64,000 nucleotides of DNA from Mycolicibacterium sp. 018/SC-01/001 (GTDB lineage: Bacteria > Actinomycetota > Actinomycetes > Mycobacteriales > Mycobacteriaceae). Both the position numbers and the translations under genes were made by a program. Positions 16,727 through 25,036 of this stretch are shown here, piece after piece (position 1 is the stretch's first letter; the number at the start of each line of letters is the position of its first letter). The stretch covers positions 62,001 to 126,000 of the forward strand of contig NZ_VKAA01000005.1 of the NCBI RefSeq assembly GCF_007096635.1, written 5' to 3'. The notes under the pieces were generated by a model that saw only the letters and a list, made by a program, of their open reading frames with translations, ran no database searches and was not told the origin of the DNA.

Positions 16727-18409
16727 CTACTCCTTGCCGGCCAGGTGCCGCGCCGCCAGGTACCCGAACGTCATCGCCGGTCCGATCGTGCCGCCCGGCC
16801 CCGGGTAGGTGTGGCCCATCACCGGTGCGCTGACGTTGCCTGCCGCGTACAGGCCGTCGATGATCGAACCATCGTCGCGCAGTGCCCGGCCGTGGACGTC
16901 GGTGACGATGCCGCCCTTGGTGCCGAGGTCACCGGGAACCATCTTGGCCGCGTAGAACGGAGCGTGGCTGATCTCGCCGAGGTTCGGGTTGGGCTTGTTG
17001 GTCGGATCGCCGTAGTAGCGGTCGTAGGCGCTCTCGCCGCGGTGGAAGTCCTGGTCCACACCGGCCTGGGCGAACCCGTTGAATCGCTCGATGGTCGCGG
17101 TCAGCGCGTCGACGGGCAACCCTGTCTTGGCGGCCAGCTCGTCGAGCGTGTCCGCTCTGACGATGACTCCGGACTCCAGCCACTTCCTCGGAATCCGTTG
17201 GCCCGGTTGCAGACCCGCGAAGATGTAGCGGTCACGGTACTGCTGGTCGAAGATCAGCCAGGCCGGGATGTTCTCTCCGGGGCCCTGTCCCTGTCCGTAC
17301 TGGCCGCCGTACATGTGGTGGCATGCCTCGACATACGGCATCGACTCGTTCATGAACCGCTTGCCGTTCATGTTGACGATGATCGAACCGGGGGAGTTGC
17401 GCTCGGACAGTGCGAACCACGGCGCGCCGACCAGCGGGACCGTCGGACCCCACCACGCATCCTCCATGACATCCAGTGCGGCGCCCAGCTTTTCAGCGGC
17501 CAGAATGCCGTCACCGGTGTTGGCCACCGCGCCCACGGTCCATTCGGTGGTGATGGGTGCGCGCTGGTACTTGACCCGCATCTGCTCGTTGTGCTCGAAT
17601 CCGCCGCTGCCCAGGATGACGCCGCGGCGGGCGCGGATCAGTCGCGGATCGGCGCTCTCGGGCGCAGACGTGTCCCTGACGTAGATGCCGCGCACGACCC
17701 CGTCCTCGACGTGGAGGTCGGTCATCGCGGTGTTGAGCTGCACCGGCACGCCGGCCTTCTGCAGGCCGATGCGCAGCGGCGCGATCAGCGCGCGGCCCAT
17801 TCCGACGAGGTTCTTGCCGGTGGCCTGAGCCCACATCGTTCGCGCGCCGACCTTCAGGCTGCGCAGCACGCCGCGGGGATGACGCTTGAGCTGGTTGAGC
17901 CGCACATAGTCCTGCTGCATCACCACGACGTTGAGCGGCACCTTGCCGTAGGGCGGCTCGAGGCCCTTCATGTCGGCGCCCAGCTTCTTCGCGTCGAACG
18001 GCTTGGGTTCCACCGAGCGCCCGGTGGCTTTGCCGCCCGGGGTCTCGGGGTAGTAGTCGGAGTAGTTGGGCACCCAGCACAGCTTCAGCGGCGAGTGCTC
18101 GAGCACGAACGACAGCATCTCCGGGCCGCGGTCGAGGTAGGTGTCGATCTTCTCGGGTGGCACGACGTCGCCGATGATCGAGTGCAGGTAGGTGCGTGCG
18201 GCCTCGCGGGTGTCGTCGACCCCGTCCCGCTTCAGGACTTCGTTGTTCGGGATCCACACGCCGCCACCCGAGCGGGCCGTCGAACCACCGTAGTGCGGAG
18301 CCTTCTCGACGACTATCGTCGAGAGACCCTGATGAGCGGCCGTGAGGGCGGCGACCATACCCGCGGCGCCGCTGCCCACCACGACGACGTCATACTCCTG
18401 CTCGGTCAT
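16727..18409 (-). CDS. kstD: 3-ketosteroid delta1-dehydrogenase
   Basis: A 560-residue FAD flavoprotein that dehydrogenates ring A of 3-ketosteroids such as androstenedione; with KshA this leads to opening of ring B. The N-terminal dinucleotide motif is DVVVVGSGAAGMVAA. The expected active-site tyrosines appear in NYSDYYPE, NESMPY and GHTYPGPGGTIG. The sequence is very close to M. tuberculosis Rv3537. I start it at ATG 18409 (MTEQEYD), matching that protein. There is no ribosome site: a KstR operator ends one base upstream and its TATAAC could be the -10, so the mRNA is probably leaderless. It is divergent from hsaE. Confidence 0.95.
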   Translation of the reverse strand: MTEQEYDVVVVGSGAAGMVAALTAAHQGLSTIVVEKAPHYGGSTARSGGGVWIPNNEVLKRDGVDDTREAARTYLHSIIGDVVPPEKIDTYLDRGPEMLSFVLEHSPLKLCWVPNYSDYYPETPGGKATGRSVEPKPFDAKKLGADMKGLEPPYGKVPLNVVVMQQDYVRLNQLKRHPRGVLRSLKVGARTMWAQATGKNLVGMGRALIAPLRIGLQKAGVPVQLNTAMTDLHVEDGVVRGIYVRDTSAPESADPRLIRARRGVILGSGGFEHNEQMRVKYQRAPITTEWTVGAVANTGDGILAAEKLGAALDVMEDAWWGPTVPLVGAPWFALSERNSPGSIIVNMNGKRFMNESMPYVEACHHMYGGQYGQGQGPGENIPAWLIFDQQYRDRYIFAGLQPGQRIPRKWLESGVIVRADTLDELAAKTGLPVDALTATIERFNGFAQAGVDQDFHRGESAYDRYYGDPTNKPNPNLGEISHAPFYAAKMVPGDLGTKGGIVTDVHGRALRDDGSIIDGLYAAGNVSAPVMGHTYPGPGGTIGPAMTFGYLAARHLAGKE

Positions 18410-18410
18410 G

Positions 18411-18424
18411 TAGAACACGTTATA
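18411..18424. promoter_or_regulatory. KstR operator between kstD and hsaE
   Basis: TAGAACACGTTATA matches the KstR consensus TNNAACNNGTTNNA exactly. On the minus strand its TATAAC half fits a -10 hexamer 9 bases before the kstD ATG. One site can therefore repress both the kstD-hydratase operon and the divergent hsaE-hsaG-hsaF operon until a sterol CoA-thioester releases KstR. Confidence 0.9.
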
Positions 18425-18478
18425 GAATTGCCCGGCCGACAGACAACTGTGCCGGTGAACGAAACGAGGGGAATTCAC

Positions 18479-19264
18479 ATGTTGCCCGCGCCCGTGCGCG
18501 AAAAGCTGGCCGCCGACCTGGCCGCAGCCGAGCGCACGCGTCAGCCCATCTCACCGCTCACCGAAGCCCATCCCGACATCGACGTCGTCGACGCCTACGA
18601 GATCCAGCTGATCAACATCCGGTCGAAGGTGGCCGACGGCGCGCGGGTGATCGGCCACAAGGTCGGGCTCTCGTCGGAAGCCATGCAGAAGATGATGAAC
18701 GTCGACGAGCCGGACTACGGGCATCTGCTCGACGGCATGGAGGTGTTCGAGGATCGGCCCGTCGAGTCCGCCCGCTACCTGTACCCGCGCGTCGAGGTCG
18801 AGGTCGGCTTCATCCTCTCCGACGACCTACCCGGGGCCGGTTGCACGGAGGACGACGTGCTGGCGGCGACGGCCGCGTTCGCGCCCGCGATCGAGCTGAT
18901 CGACACGCGGATCACGAACTGGCAGATCAAGCTCTGCGACACGATCGCCGACAACGCGTCCTCGGCGGGCTGGGTGCTCGGCGAGGCTCGGGTGTCGCCG
19001 AAGGATGTCGACATCAGGGCCATCGACGCGGTGCTGACCAACAACGGCGAGGTGGTCGCCGAAGGCCGCAGCGATGCGGTGCTGGGCAATCCCGTCACCG
19101 CGGTGGCATGGCTGGCGCGCAAGGTGGAGAGCTTCGGGGTGCGCCTCAAGGCCGGTGACATCGTCCTTCCCGGCTCGTGCACCCGCGCCATCGATGCGCC
19201 CCCGGGCAGCCATTTCGTCGCAGATTTTTCCGGATTGGGTTCGGTACGACTGGATTTCGAATAG
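18479..19264 (+). CDS. hsaE: 2-hydroxypenta-2,4-dienoate hydratase
   Basis: A 261-residue protein of the fumarylacetoacetase-C/hydratase-decarboxylase family, starting at ATG 18479 with GAGGGG 8 bases upstream. GHKVGLSSEAMQKMMNVDEPDYG and PRVEVEVGFILSDDL mark the MhpD/HsaE group. It hydrates the 2-hydroxydienoate released from steroid rings A/B to 4-hydroxy-2-oxoacid. It opens the hsaE-hsaG-hsaF operon (9 bases to hsaG) and corresponds to Rv3536c. The long open frame reaching back across kstD is antisense and not coding. Confidence 0.93.
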   Translation: MLPAPVREKLAADLAAAERTRQPISPLTEAHPDIDVVDAYEIQLINIRSKVADGARVIGHKVGLSSEAMQKMMNVDEPDYGHLLDGMEVFEDRPVESARYLYPRVEVEVGFILSDDLPGAGCTEDDVLAATAAFAPAIELIDTRITNWQIKLCDTIADNASSAGWVLGEARVSPKDVDIRAIDAVLTNNGEVVAEGRSDAVLGNPVTAVAWLARKVESFGVRLKAGDIVLPGSCTRAIDAPPGSHFVADFSGLGSVRLDFE

Positions 19265-19273
19265 GAGCCGAGT

Positions 19274-20191
19274 ATGGCCGAAAAAGCTACCGTGGCGATC
19301 GTCGGGTCGGGCAACATCAGTACCGATCTGTTGTACAAGCTTCTGCGTTCGGAGTGGCTGGAGCCCCGCTGGATGATCGGGATCGATCCCGAGAGTGAGG
19401 GTTTGGCGCGGGCGCGCAAGCTCGGCCTGGACACCTCGCACGAGGGTGTGGAGTGGTTGCTCGCGCGGGATGAGTTGCCGGACATGGTGTTCGAGGCCAC
19501 GAGTGCCTACGTGCATCGCGATGCCGCACCCCGGTACGCCGAGGCCGGCATCCGGGCGATCGATCTGACCCCGGCCGCGGTGGGGCCGGGGGTGATTCCG
19601 CCGGCGAATCTTCGGGAGCATCTGGATGCACCGAACGTGAACATGGTGACCTGCGGTGGGCAGGCGACGATCCCGATCGTCTACGCGGTGAGCCGCGTGG
19701 TCGGCGTTCCGTACGCCGAGATCGTGGCGTCGGTCTCCTCGGCGTCGGCGGGTCCGGGCACGCGGGCCAACATCGACGAGTTCACCAAGACCACCAGCGC
19801 GGGGGTGTCGACCATCGGGGGTGCGCAGCGGGGGAAGGCGATCATCATCCTGAACCCGGCGGATCCTCCGATGATCATGCGCGACACCATCTTCTGCGCC
19901 ATTCCCGAGGATGCCGACCACGCCGCGATCACGGCGTCGATCAAGGACGTGGTGGCCGAGGTGCAGACCTACGTGCCCGGGTACCGGTTGCTCAACGAGC
20001 CGCAGTTCGATGAACCGTCGGTGGTCAACGGCGGCAACCACGTCGTCACCACGTTCATCGAAGTCGAGGGTGCCGGGGACTACCTGCCGCCCTATGCCGG
20101 AAATCTGGACATCATGACCGCCGCGGCCACCAAAGTGGGCGAAGAGGTTGCTCAAGAGATTCTGGCGGCTACGACAGGAGGTCACGCATGA
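19274..20191 (+). CDS. hsaG: Acetaldehyde/propanal dehydrogenase (acylating)
   Basis: A 305-residue protein starting at ATG 19274 after [19 protein letters not shown] is the NAD site, and [10 protein letters not shown] carries the catalytic Cys. It oxidises the aldehyde released by the aldolase to acyl-CoA in a channelling complex with HsaF, as in the DmpFG and HsaFG pairs. It matches Rv3535c. Its stop overlaps the hsaF start by 4 bases, consistent with stoichiometric synthesis of the two subunits. Confidence 0.94.
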   Translation: MAEKATVAIVGSGNISTDLLYKLLRSEWLEPRWMIGIDPESEGLARARKLGLDTSHEGVEWLLARDELPDMVFEATSAYVHRDAAPRYAEAGIRAIDLTPAAVGPGVIPPANLREHLDAPNVNMVTCGGQATIPIVYAVSRVVGVPYAEIVASVSSASAGPGTRANIDEFTKTTSAGVSTIGGAQRGKAIIILNPADPPMIMRDTIFCAIPEDADHAAITASIKDVVAEVQTYVPGYRLLNEPQFDEPSVVNGGNHVVTTFIEVEGAGDYLPPYAGNLDIMTAAATKVGEEVAQEILAATTGGHA

Positions 20192-21237
20192 GCGGCATCT
20201 ATTTCGATCCGATGTGGGATGTGCGGATGACCGACACGTCGCTGCGTGACGGGTCCCATCACAAGCGCCACCAGTTCACCAAGGACGAAGTCGGTGCGAT
20301 CGTCGCGGCCTTGGATGCGGCCGGGGTGCCGGTCATCGAGGTCACCCACGGCGACGGGCTGGGTGGGTCGAGCTTCAACTACGGGTTCTCGAAAACGCCT
20401 GAGCAGGAGCTGATAAAACTCGCCGCCGAGACCGCCAAAGAGTCGAAGATCGCGTTCCTGATGCTGCCCGGGGTGGGCACCAAAGAAGACATCAAAGAGG
20501 CGCAGAACAACGGCGGGTCGATCTGTCGGATCGCCACGCACTGCACCGAAGCTGACGTGTCGATCCAGCACTTCGGTCTGGCCCGTGAGCTCGGGTTGGA
20601 GACCGTCGGGTTCCTGATGATGAGCCACACCATCTCCCCGGACAAACTCGCCAAGCAGGCCCGCATCATGGCTGATGCCGGGTGTCAGTGCGTGTACGTC
20701 GTCGACTCCGCGGGGGCGCTGGTGCTCGAAGGGGTGCGGGACCGGGTCGCGGCATTGGTGGCCGAACTCGGTGACGACGCCCAGGTCGGATTCCATGGGC
20801 ACGAGAACCTCGGCCTGGGTGTCGCGAACTCCATCGAGGCGGTGCGGGCCGGGGCCAAGCAGATCGACGGGTCCTGCCGCCGCTTCGGTGCGGGGGCGGG
20901 TAACGCGCCGGTCGAGGCGTTGATCGGGGTGTTCGACAAGATCGGCGTCAAGACCGGCATCGATTTCTTCGACATCGCCGACGCCGCCGAAGAGGTCATC
21001 GCCCCGGCGATGCCGGCCGAATGCCTGCTCGATCGCAACGCGCTGATCATGGGTTATTCGGGGGTGTACTCGAGCTTCCTCAAACATGCGATCCGCCAGT
21101 CCGAGCGCTACGGCGTACCGGCCCACAAGCTGCTGCACCGCGCCGGGCAACGCAAGCTCATCGGCGGCCAGGAAGACCAACTGATCGACATCGCCCTGGA
21201 GATCAGACGAGAGATGGACGCAGCCGCCTCGTCCTGA
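20188..21237 (+). CDS. hsaF: 4-hydroxy-2-oxovalerate (oxohexanoate) aldolase
   Basis: A 349-residue class II pyruvate-specific aldolase, starting at ATG 20188 with AGGAGGT upstream. [16 protein letters not shown] carries the metal-binding Asp and the catalytic His, and [11 protein letters not shown] supplies the two metal-binding His. It splits the 4-hydroxy-2-oxoacid to pyruvate and an aldehyde that passes to HsaG. It matches Rv3534c, the last gene of the operon; in M. tuberculosis PPE62 follows, whereas here a hemophore gene does. Confidence 0.94.
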   Translation: MSGIYFDPMWDVRMTDTSLRDGSHHKRHQFTKDEVGAIVAALDAAGVPVIEVTHGDGLGGSSFNYGFSKTPEQELIKLAAETAKESKIAFLMLPGVGTKEDIKEAQNNGGSICRIATHCTEADVSIQHFGLARELGLETVGFLMMSHTISPDKLAKQARIMADAGCQCVYVVDSAGALVLEGVRDRVAALVAELGDDAQVGFHGHENLGLGVANSIEAVRAGAKQIDGSCRRFGAGAGNAPVEALIGVFDKIGVKTGIDFFDIADAAEEVIAPAMPAECLLDRNALIMGYSGVYSSFLKHAIRQSERYGVPAHKLLHRAGQRKLIGGQEDQLIDIALEIRREMDAAASS

Positions 21238-21401
21238 GGCGCACTTTCTGACGTGAATCTGCGCGGGTCTGAGCTGCGGAGATGCACGTCGATGTGAGCT
21301 GGGCCACTGCAGCGGGGGTTTGGCATCGCGGGGGACCGGCTAGCAATTGGGGTGCGACCGTTTGATCGCACAGCTTCACCAATTGTGAGGAGTGATTACC
21401 A

Positions 21402-21887
21402 GTGACTTCCGCTACCACCGTTCGCCGTGGACTGATCGGCATGTTCGCCGGCGGCCTGCTCGCCTTCGGCTCAGCGGCAATCATCGCCCCCGTGGCCAAC
21501 GCGCAGCCCGCTCCCGGACCGGCGCAGGACTGCTCGGCCAGCAGCGTGGCCGGCACCGTCAGCACCGCGGCGGCCTCTGAGGGCGCGTACCTGACAGCGA
21601 ACCCGCAGGCCAATGAGGCTCTGACGAAGATCGCGGCGGAGCCGCAGCCGCAGTCCTACCAGGCGTACATGGCGTACTTCGCCGAGAACCCACAGGTCAA
21701 GGACCAGCTGACGGCGATTCACGAGCCGGTCAGCGCGCTGCAGGATCGCTGCGGCGTGAAGCTGGCGCCGACGCCGGTGGCGCAGGCCGTGTGGAGTGCA
21801 TCGCAACAGTCCCCTGAGGTGCCGGTGACCCCCGCGCCGGGTGTCGAGGCAGCGATGCCGGGGGCTCCGGAGATGCCTACCACCTGA
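21402..21887 (+). CDS. Secreted hemophore-like haem-binding protein (Rv0203 family)
   Basis: A 161-residue protein starting at GTG 21402, with GAGGAG about 9 bases upstream. Residues 1-34 are a signal peptide ending PVANA. The mature part (~35-130) is helical and fits the mycobacterial hemophore domain: DCSASSVAGTVSTAAASEGAYLTANPQANEALT, and a second Cys in DRCG for a disulfide. A Pro-rich tail follows. Rv0203 carries extracellular haem to MmpL3/MmpL11. No partner gene lies nearby, and the sterol genes around it do not explain it. Confidence 0.78.
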   Translation: MTSATTVRRGLIGMFAGGLLAFGSAAIIAPVANAQPAPGPAQDCSASSVAGTVSTAAASEGAYLTANPQANEALTKIAAEPQPQSYQAYMAYFAENPQVKDQLTAIHEPVSALQDRCGVKLAPTPVAQAVWSASQQSPEVPVTPAPGVEAAMPGAPEMPTT

Positions 21888-21904
21888 TCATTACGGTCCC
21901 CCGA

Positions 21905-21942
21905 CACTCACCGTGCCCACGACATCGTGGGCACGGTGAGTG
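21905..21942. terminator. Perfect 18-bp inverted repeat, likely terminator
   Basis: The arms 21905-21922 and 21925-21942 are perfect complements around a 2-base centre (CACTCACCGTGCCCACGA and its complement). It starts 18 bases after the hemophore stop and ends just ahead of the RecQ-like gene. With no U-tract it is probably a stem-only terminator, but such a perfect palindrome could also bind protein. Confidence 0.7.
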
Positions 21943-21982
21943 CATTTCGGGCTTGTCGCACACGTTCGGCACGATGGGGGCC

Positions 21983-24058
21983 ATGGTGACCCGAGATGCC
22001 GCGCAGGCGATCCTCGAACAACTCGCCGGCCCGGCAGCGCGCCTGCGCGACGACCAATGGACGGCGATCGAGGCGCTGGTCGTGCATCGGCGTCGTGCCC
22101 TGGTCGTCCAGCGCACCGGATGGGGCAAATCAGCGGTGTACTTCATCGCGGCCACCCTGCTGCGTCGCTCCGGTCACGGCGCAACCGTCATCGTCTCTCC
22201 GCTGCTCGCCTTGATGCGCAATCAGGTCGCTGCGGCCGAGAAGGCGGGCGTGCGTGCCGCGACCATCAATTCGAGCAACATGACGGACTGGGACGGCGTT
22301 CATGCCCGCGTTCGCGACGGCGATCTCGACGTCCTGCTCGTCAGCCCGGAGCGGTTGAACAATCCCGACTTCCGCGACGCGGTGCTACCGCAACTCGCGC
22401 GCGACGCCGGCCTGGTCGTCGTCGATGAAGCCCACTGCGTCTCCGACTGGGGGCACGACTTCCGGCCCGACTATCGACGCATCCGCACCCTGCTCGCCGA
22501 CCTCGGCAGCGATGTCCCGGTGCTCGCAACGACCGCGACGGCCAACGACAGGGTGGTCGCCGACGTGGCCGCGCAGCTGGGTGTCGGTGGCCGCGACACA
22601 CTCGTGCTGCGGGGCGGACTCGACAGGGAGTCGCTACGCCTGTCGGTCGTGGCGGCCGGTAATCCCGCGCAGCGCGCGGCCTGGCTGGCGGGCCATCTGA
22701 ACGCGCTGCCCGGGTCCGGCGTCGTCTACACGCTGACCGTGGCCCAAGCCCATGACGTCGCAGCGCTGCTGCGCGAGCGCGGTCATACGGTCGCGGCCTA
22801 CACCGGGGCCACAGAGGCAGCCGAGCGGGAACAGCTCGAGGCCGATCTGCTCGGCAACCGCGTGAAAGCGCTCATCGCGACCTCGGCACTGGGCATGGGC
22901 TTCGACAAACCCGATCTCGGCTTCGTCGTGCACCTCGGTGCACCGTCCTCGCCGATCGCGTACTACCAGCAGGTCGGCCGTGCCGGGCGTGCCACCGACC
23001 GCGCCGAGGTGATCCTGCTGCCCGGCCGGGAGGACGCCGACATCTGGCGCTACTTCTCCTCGCTGGCCTTTCCGTCAGAACAGCTGGTGCGCAAGGTCAT
23101 TGGCGAGCTCGATCCCGAACGTTCGCTGTCCACGGCGGCGCTGGAGCCGCTCGTCGATCTCAACCGCTCCCGTCTGGAGATGGTGCTCAAAGTCCTCGAC
23201 GTCGACGGCGCGGTGCGCCGTGTCAAGGGCGGGTGGGTCGCCACCGGGGCGGCGTGGGAGTACGACGAGGCGCGTTATCGCACCCTCGACGAAGCCCGCC
23301 GACGGGAACAGCAGGCGATGCTCGACTACCAGTCCACCTCACGTTGCCGGATGGCGTTCTTGAGGGGCCAACTCGACGACCCCACGCTGGCCGCCGATGA
23401 ACGCTGCGGACGGTGTGACAACTGCACCGGTGAACACGTCAGCGGCGACGTCGCGGCTGACGACGCCGAGCAGACCCGAGCCGCGCTGATGCGGCCCGGG
23501 GTCGAGCTCGCGCCGCGGAAGCAGTGGCCCACAGGTCTTTCCACGCTGGGTATCGCGCTCTCGGGACGGATCGCCGACGGACCGTCGCCAGGCCGTGTCA
23601 TCGGACGGCTGACCGATCTGGGGTGGGGCGCGCGGCTGCGTGCGGTGCTCGACGGCCCCGACGCGGAGGTGCCCGACGACGTGGTGGCTGCGGCGGTGAA
23701 GGTGCTCGCGGCGTGGGACTGGGTCGCGCGGCCGACCGCGGTCATGGGGCTCGACTCGGCCACCCACCCGGTGCTGATCGCGTCGCTACGAACCCGATTG
23801 GCTGAGCTGGGTCGGCTGGCCGACCTCGGCACCCTGCGTTACGCGCCCGGGCACCGCCCCGTCAGCGCGGCCAACTCCGCGTACCGTGTCGCGGCGCTGC
23901 ACGGCGCATGGTCTGCGCCCGACCCACTGCCCGACGGTCCGGTACTGCTCGTCGACGACCGCGCCGACACCGGCTGGACGCTGACGATGGCCGCCCGCGT
24001 CGTGCGAGCAGCGGGCGCCGTCGACGTCCTACCGTTCGCGCTCGCCGCTACGTCGTAA
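21983..24058 (+). CDS. recQ: RecQ-family DNA helicase with phosphoribosyltransferase-like C-terminus
   Basis: A ~691-residue protein; ATG 21983 is chosen (GGGGG just upstream), with ATG 21974 and TTG 21953 possible. Helicase motifs appear in order: RTGWGKSAVY (Walker A, ~44-53), DEAHCVSDWGHDFRPDYR (motif II, 148-165), ATTAT (III), and TSALGMGFDKPD with QQVGRAGRA (V/VI). A RecQ zinc-binding domain follows with Cys at 455, 475, 478 and 481. The C-terminal ~150 residues do not look like HRDC and end in VLLVDDRADTGWT (654-666), a PRPP-loop motif of phosphoribosyltransferases. It probably unwinds DNA in repair. It is unrelated to the sterol genes around it. Confidence 0.85.
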   Translation: MVTRDAAQAILEQLAGPAARLRDDQWTAIEALVVHRRRALVVQRTGWGKSAVYFIAATLLRRSGHGATVIVSPLLALMRNQVAAAEKAGVRAATINSSNMTDWDGVHARVRDGDLDVLLVSPERLNNPDFRDAVLPQLARDAGLVVVDEAHCVSDWGHDFRPDYRRIRTLLADLGSDVPVLATTATANDRVVADVAAQLGVGGRDTLVLRGGLDRESLRLSVVAAGNPAQRAAWLAGHLNALPGSGVVYTLTVAQAHDVAALLRERGHTVAAYTGATEAAEREQLEADLLGNRVKALIATSALGMGFDKPDLGFVVHLGAPSSPIAYYQQVGRAGRATDRAEVILLPGREDADIWRYFSSLAFPSEQLVRKVIGELDPERSLSTAALEPLVDLNRSRLEMVLKVLDVDGAVRRVKGGWVATGAAWEYDEARYRTLDEARRREQQAMLDYQSTSRCRMAFLRGQLDDPTLAADERCGRCDNCTGEHVSGDVAADDAEQTRAALMRPGVELAPRKQWPTGLSTLGIALSGRIADGPSPGRVIGRLTDLGWGARLRAVLDGPDAEVPDDVVAAAVKVLAAWDWVARPTAVMGLDSATHPVLIASLRTRLAELGRLADLGTLRYAPGHRPVSAANSAYRVAALHGAWSAPDPLPDGPVLLVDDRADTGWTLTMAARVVRAAGAVDVLPFALAATS

Positions 24059-24069
24059 CCGATCGGCCC

Positions 24070-24978
24070 TCAGGGGGCGCTACCGCCGAGCTGGGCCGTG
24101 ACCGCGTCCGCAGTGGCGACGATCGCCCGTGCCCGTTCGCCGATCTCGCGCTCGCTCAGCGCGGTACCGATGTGCATCGAGACCACCATCACCTGCCGTT
24201 GGTGGTGGTCGAAGACCGGGGCTGAGATCACGCTGATGTCATGTCGTGTGCCGGCCGGCCGGTCCTCGCGCAAAGACACGCGCTCACCGATGTCGGAGAC
24301 GAGTTCGCCCAGCAGTGCGCGCAATTCGTCGGGCAGCGTGGCCGACATGCCGGCCATCAGAGAGTAGAGCCGCCGACCGGCCGGGGTCTGCCGTTCCACG
24401 AGGAAGCCGTCCGCGCGGCACGCGGTGATGACGCGGTGCAGCCGCTGGGTGTCGGTGCGCAGCGGAATCGTCGGTTCCTTGGCCAGCCACGCCCGTGCGG
24501 CGAGGTCGTCCCACAGCACGAACATCAGGCCCACTGGCGGCGCGAACGGGTAACTCTGGCCCACCTCGACGCCCGGATGCCCGCCGGGCGGGCTCACCAG
24601 GTCGAGCACGGTGATGCGGTCGGTGACCACGGCCGACAGCGCGGCGGTCACACCGAATCGCGTCGACAGATGGCGCAGTTCCTCGCGGGCGGCGGGGCTG
24701 ACCCGCATGGCCTCCTGGGCGCGGTGGCCGAGCGTGATCAGCGCCGGCCCCAGGCGATAGGTCTTGTCGACGTCGTCACGCACCAGGTACCCGGATTCGG
24801 CGAGGGCGGTGACGATGCCCAGGCAGGTGGGCTTGCTGAGGCCGAGGCGGCGCGCCAGTTCCGAGACGCCGAACCGTTCCGCGGGCCGCGCGCCGAGGAA
24901 GTCGAGGATCGCGACGACCCGGTCGGTCGGCGGCGAAAGACGGCGAGCGGTCGACGGCACGCCGCAGACGGTACACAT
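24070..24978 (-). CDS. IclR-family transcriptional regulator
   Basis: A 302-residue regulator. An N-terminal winged helix-turn-helix (RVVAILDFLGARPAERFGVSELARRLGLSKPTCLGIVTALAESGYLVRD) precedes an IclR effector domain (YRLGPALITLGHRA... to AIVATADAV). ATG 24978 is preferred; the frame stays open upstream across the divergent promoter, but that part is not IclR-like. The start lies 34 bases from a KstR operator shared with the divergent DUF1214-like gene, so it may be under KstR control and could act as a second-level regulator. No counterpart sits here in M. tuberculosis, as far as I recall. Effector unknown. Confidence 0.82.
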   Translation of the reverse strand: MCTVCGVPSTARRLSPPTDRVVAILDFLGARPAERFGVSELARRLGLSKPTCLGIVTALAESGYLVRDDVDKTYRLGPALITLGHRAQEAMRVSPAAREELRHLSTRFGVTAALSAVVTDRITVLDLVSPPGGHPGVEVGQSYPFAPPVGLMFVLWDDLAARAWLAKEPTIPLRTDTQRLHRVITACRADGFLVERQTPAGRRLYSLMAGMSATLPDELRALLGELVSDIGERVSLREDRPAGTRHDISVISAPVFDHHQRQVMVVSMHIGTALSEREIGERARAIVATADAVTAQLGGSAP

Positions 24979-25011
24979 ATGGAACGCGGCGGTCGATATA
25001 TTGACTACCGC

Positions 25012-25025
25012 TAGAACGCGTTCTA
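25012..25025. promoter_or_regulatory. KstR operator between the IclR gene and the Rv3531c-like gene
   Basis: TAGAACGCGTTCTA is an exact and fully palindromic consensus match. The adjoining TAGTTT (25024-25029) fits a -10 hexamer with the GTG start of the plus-strand gene 7 bases downstream, so transcription and translation probably begin together. Confidence 0.9.
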
Positions 25026-25036
25026 GTTTCTGTGTC

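Noticed and set aside
16745..19264. Very long plus-strand open frame covering kstD antisense and running into hsaE
   Set aside because: Only the last 786 bases (from ATG 18479) encode a recognised protein. The rest is antisense to kstD and has Arg/Val-rich composition typical of high-GC shadow frames.
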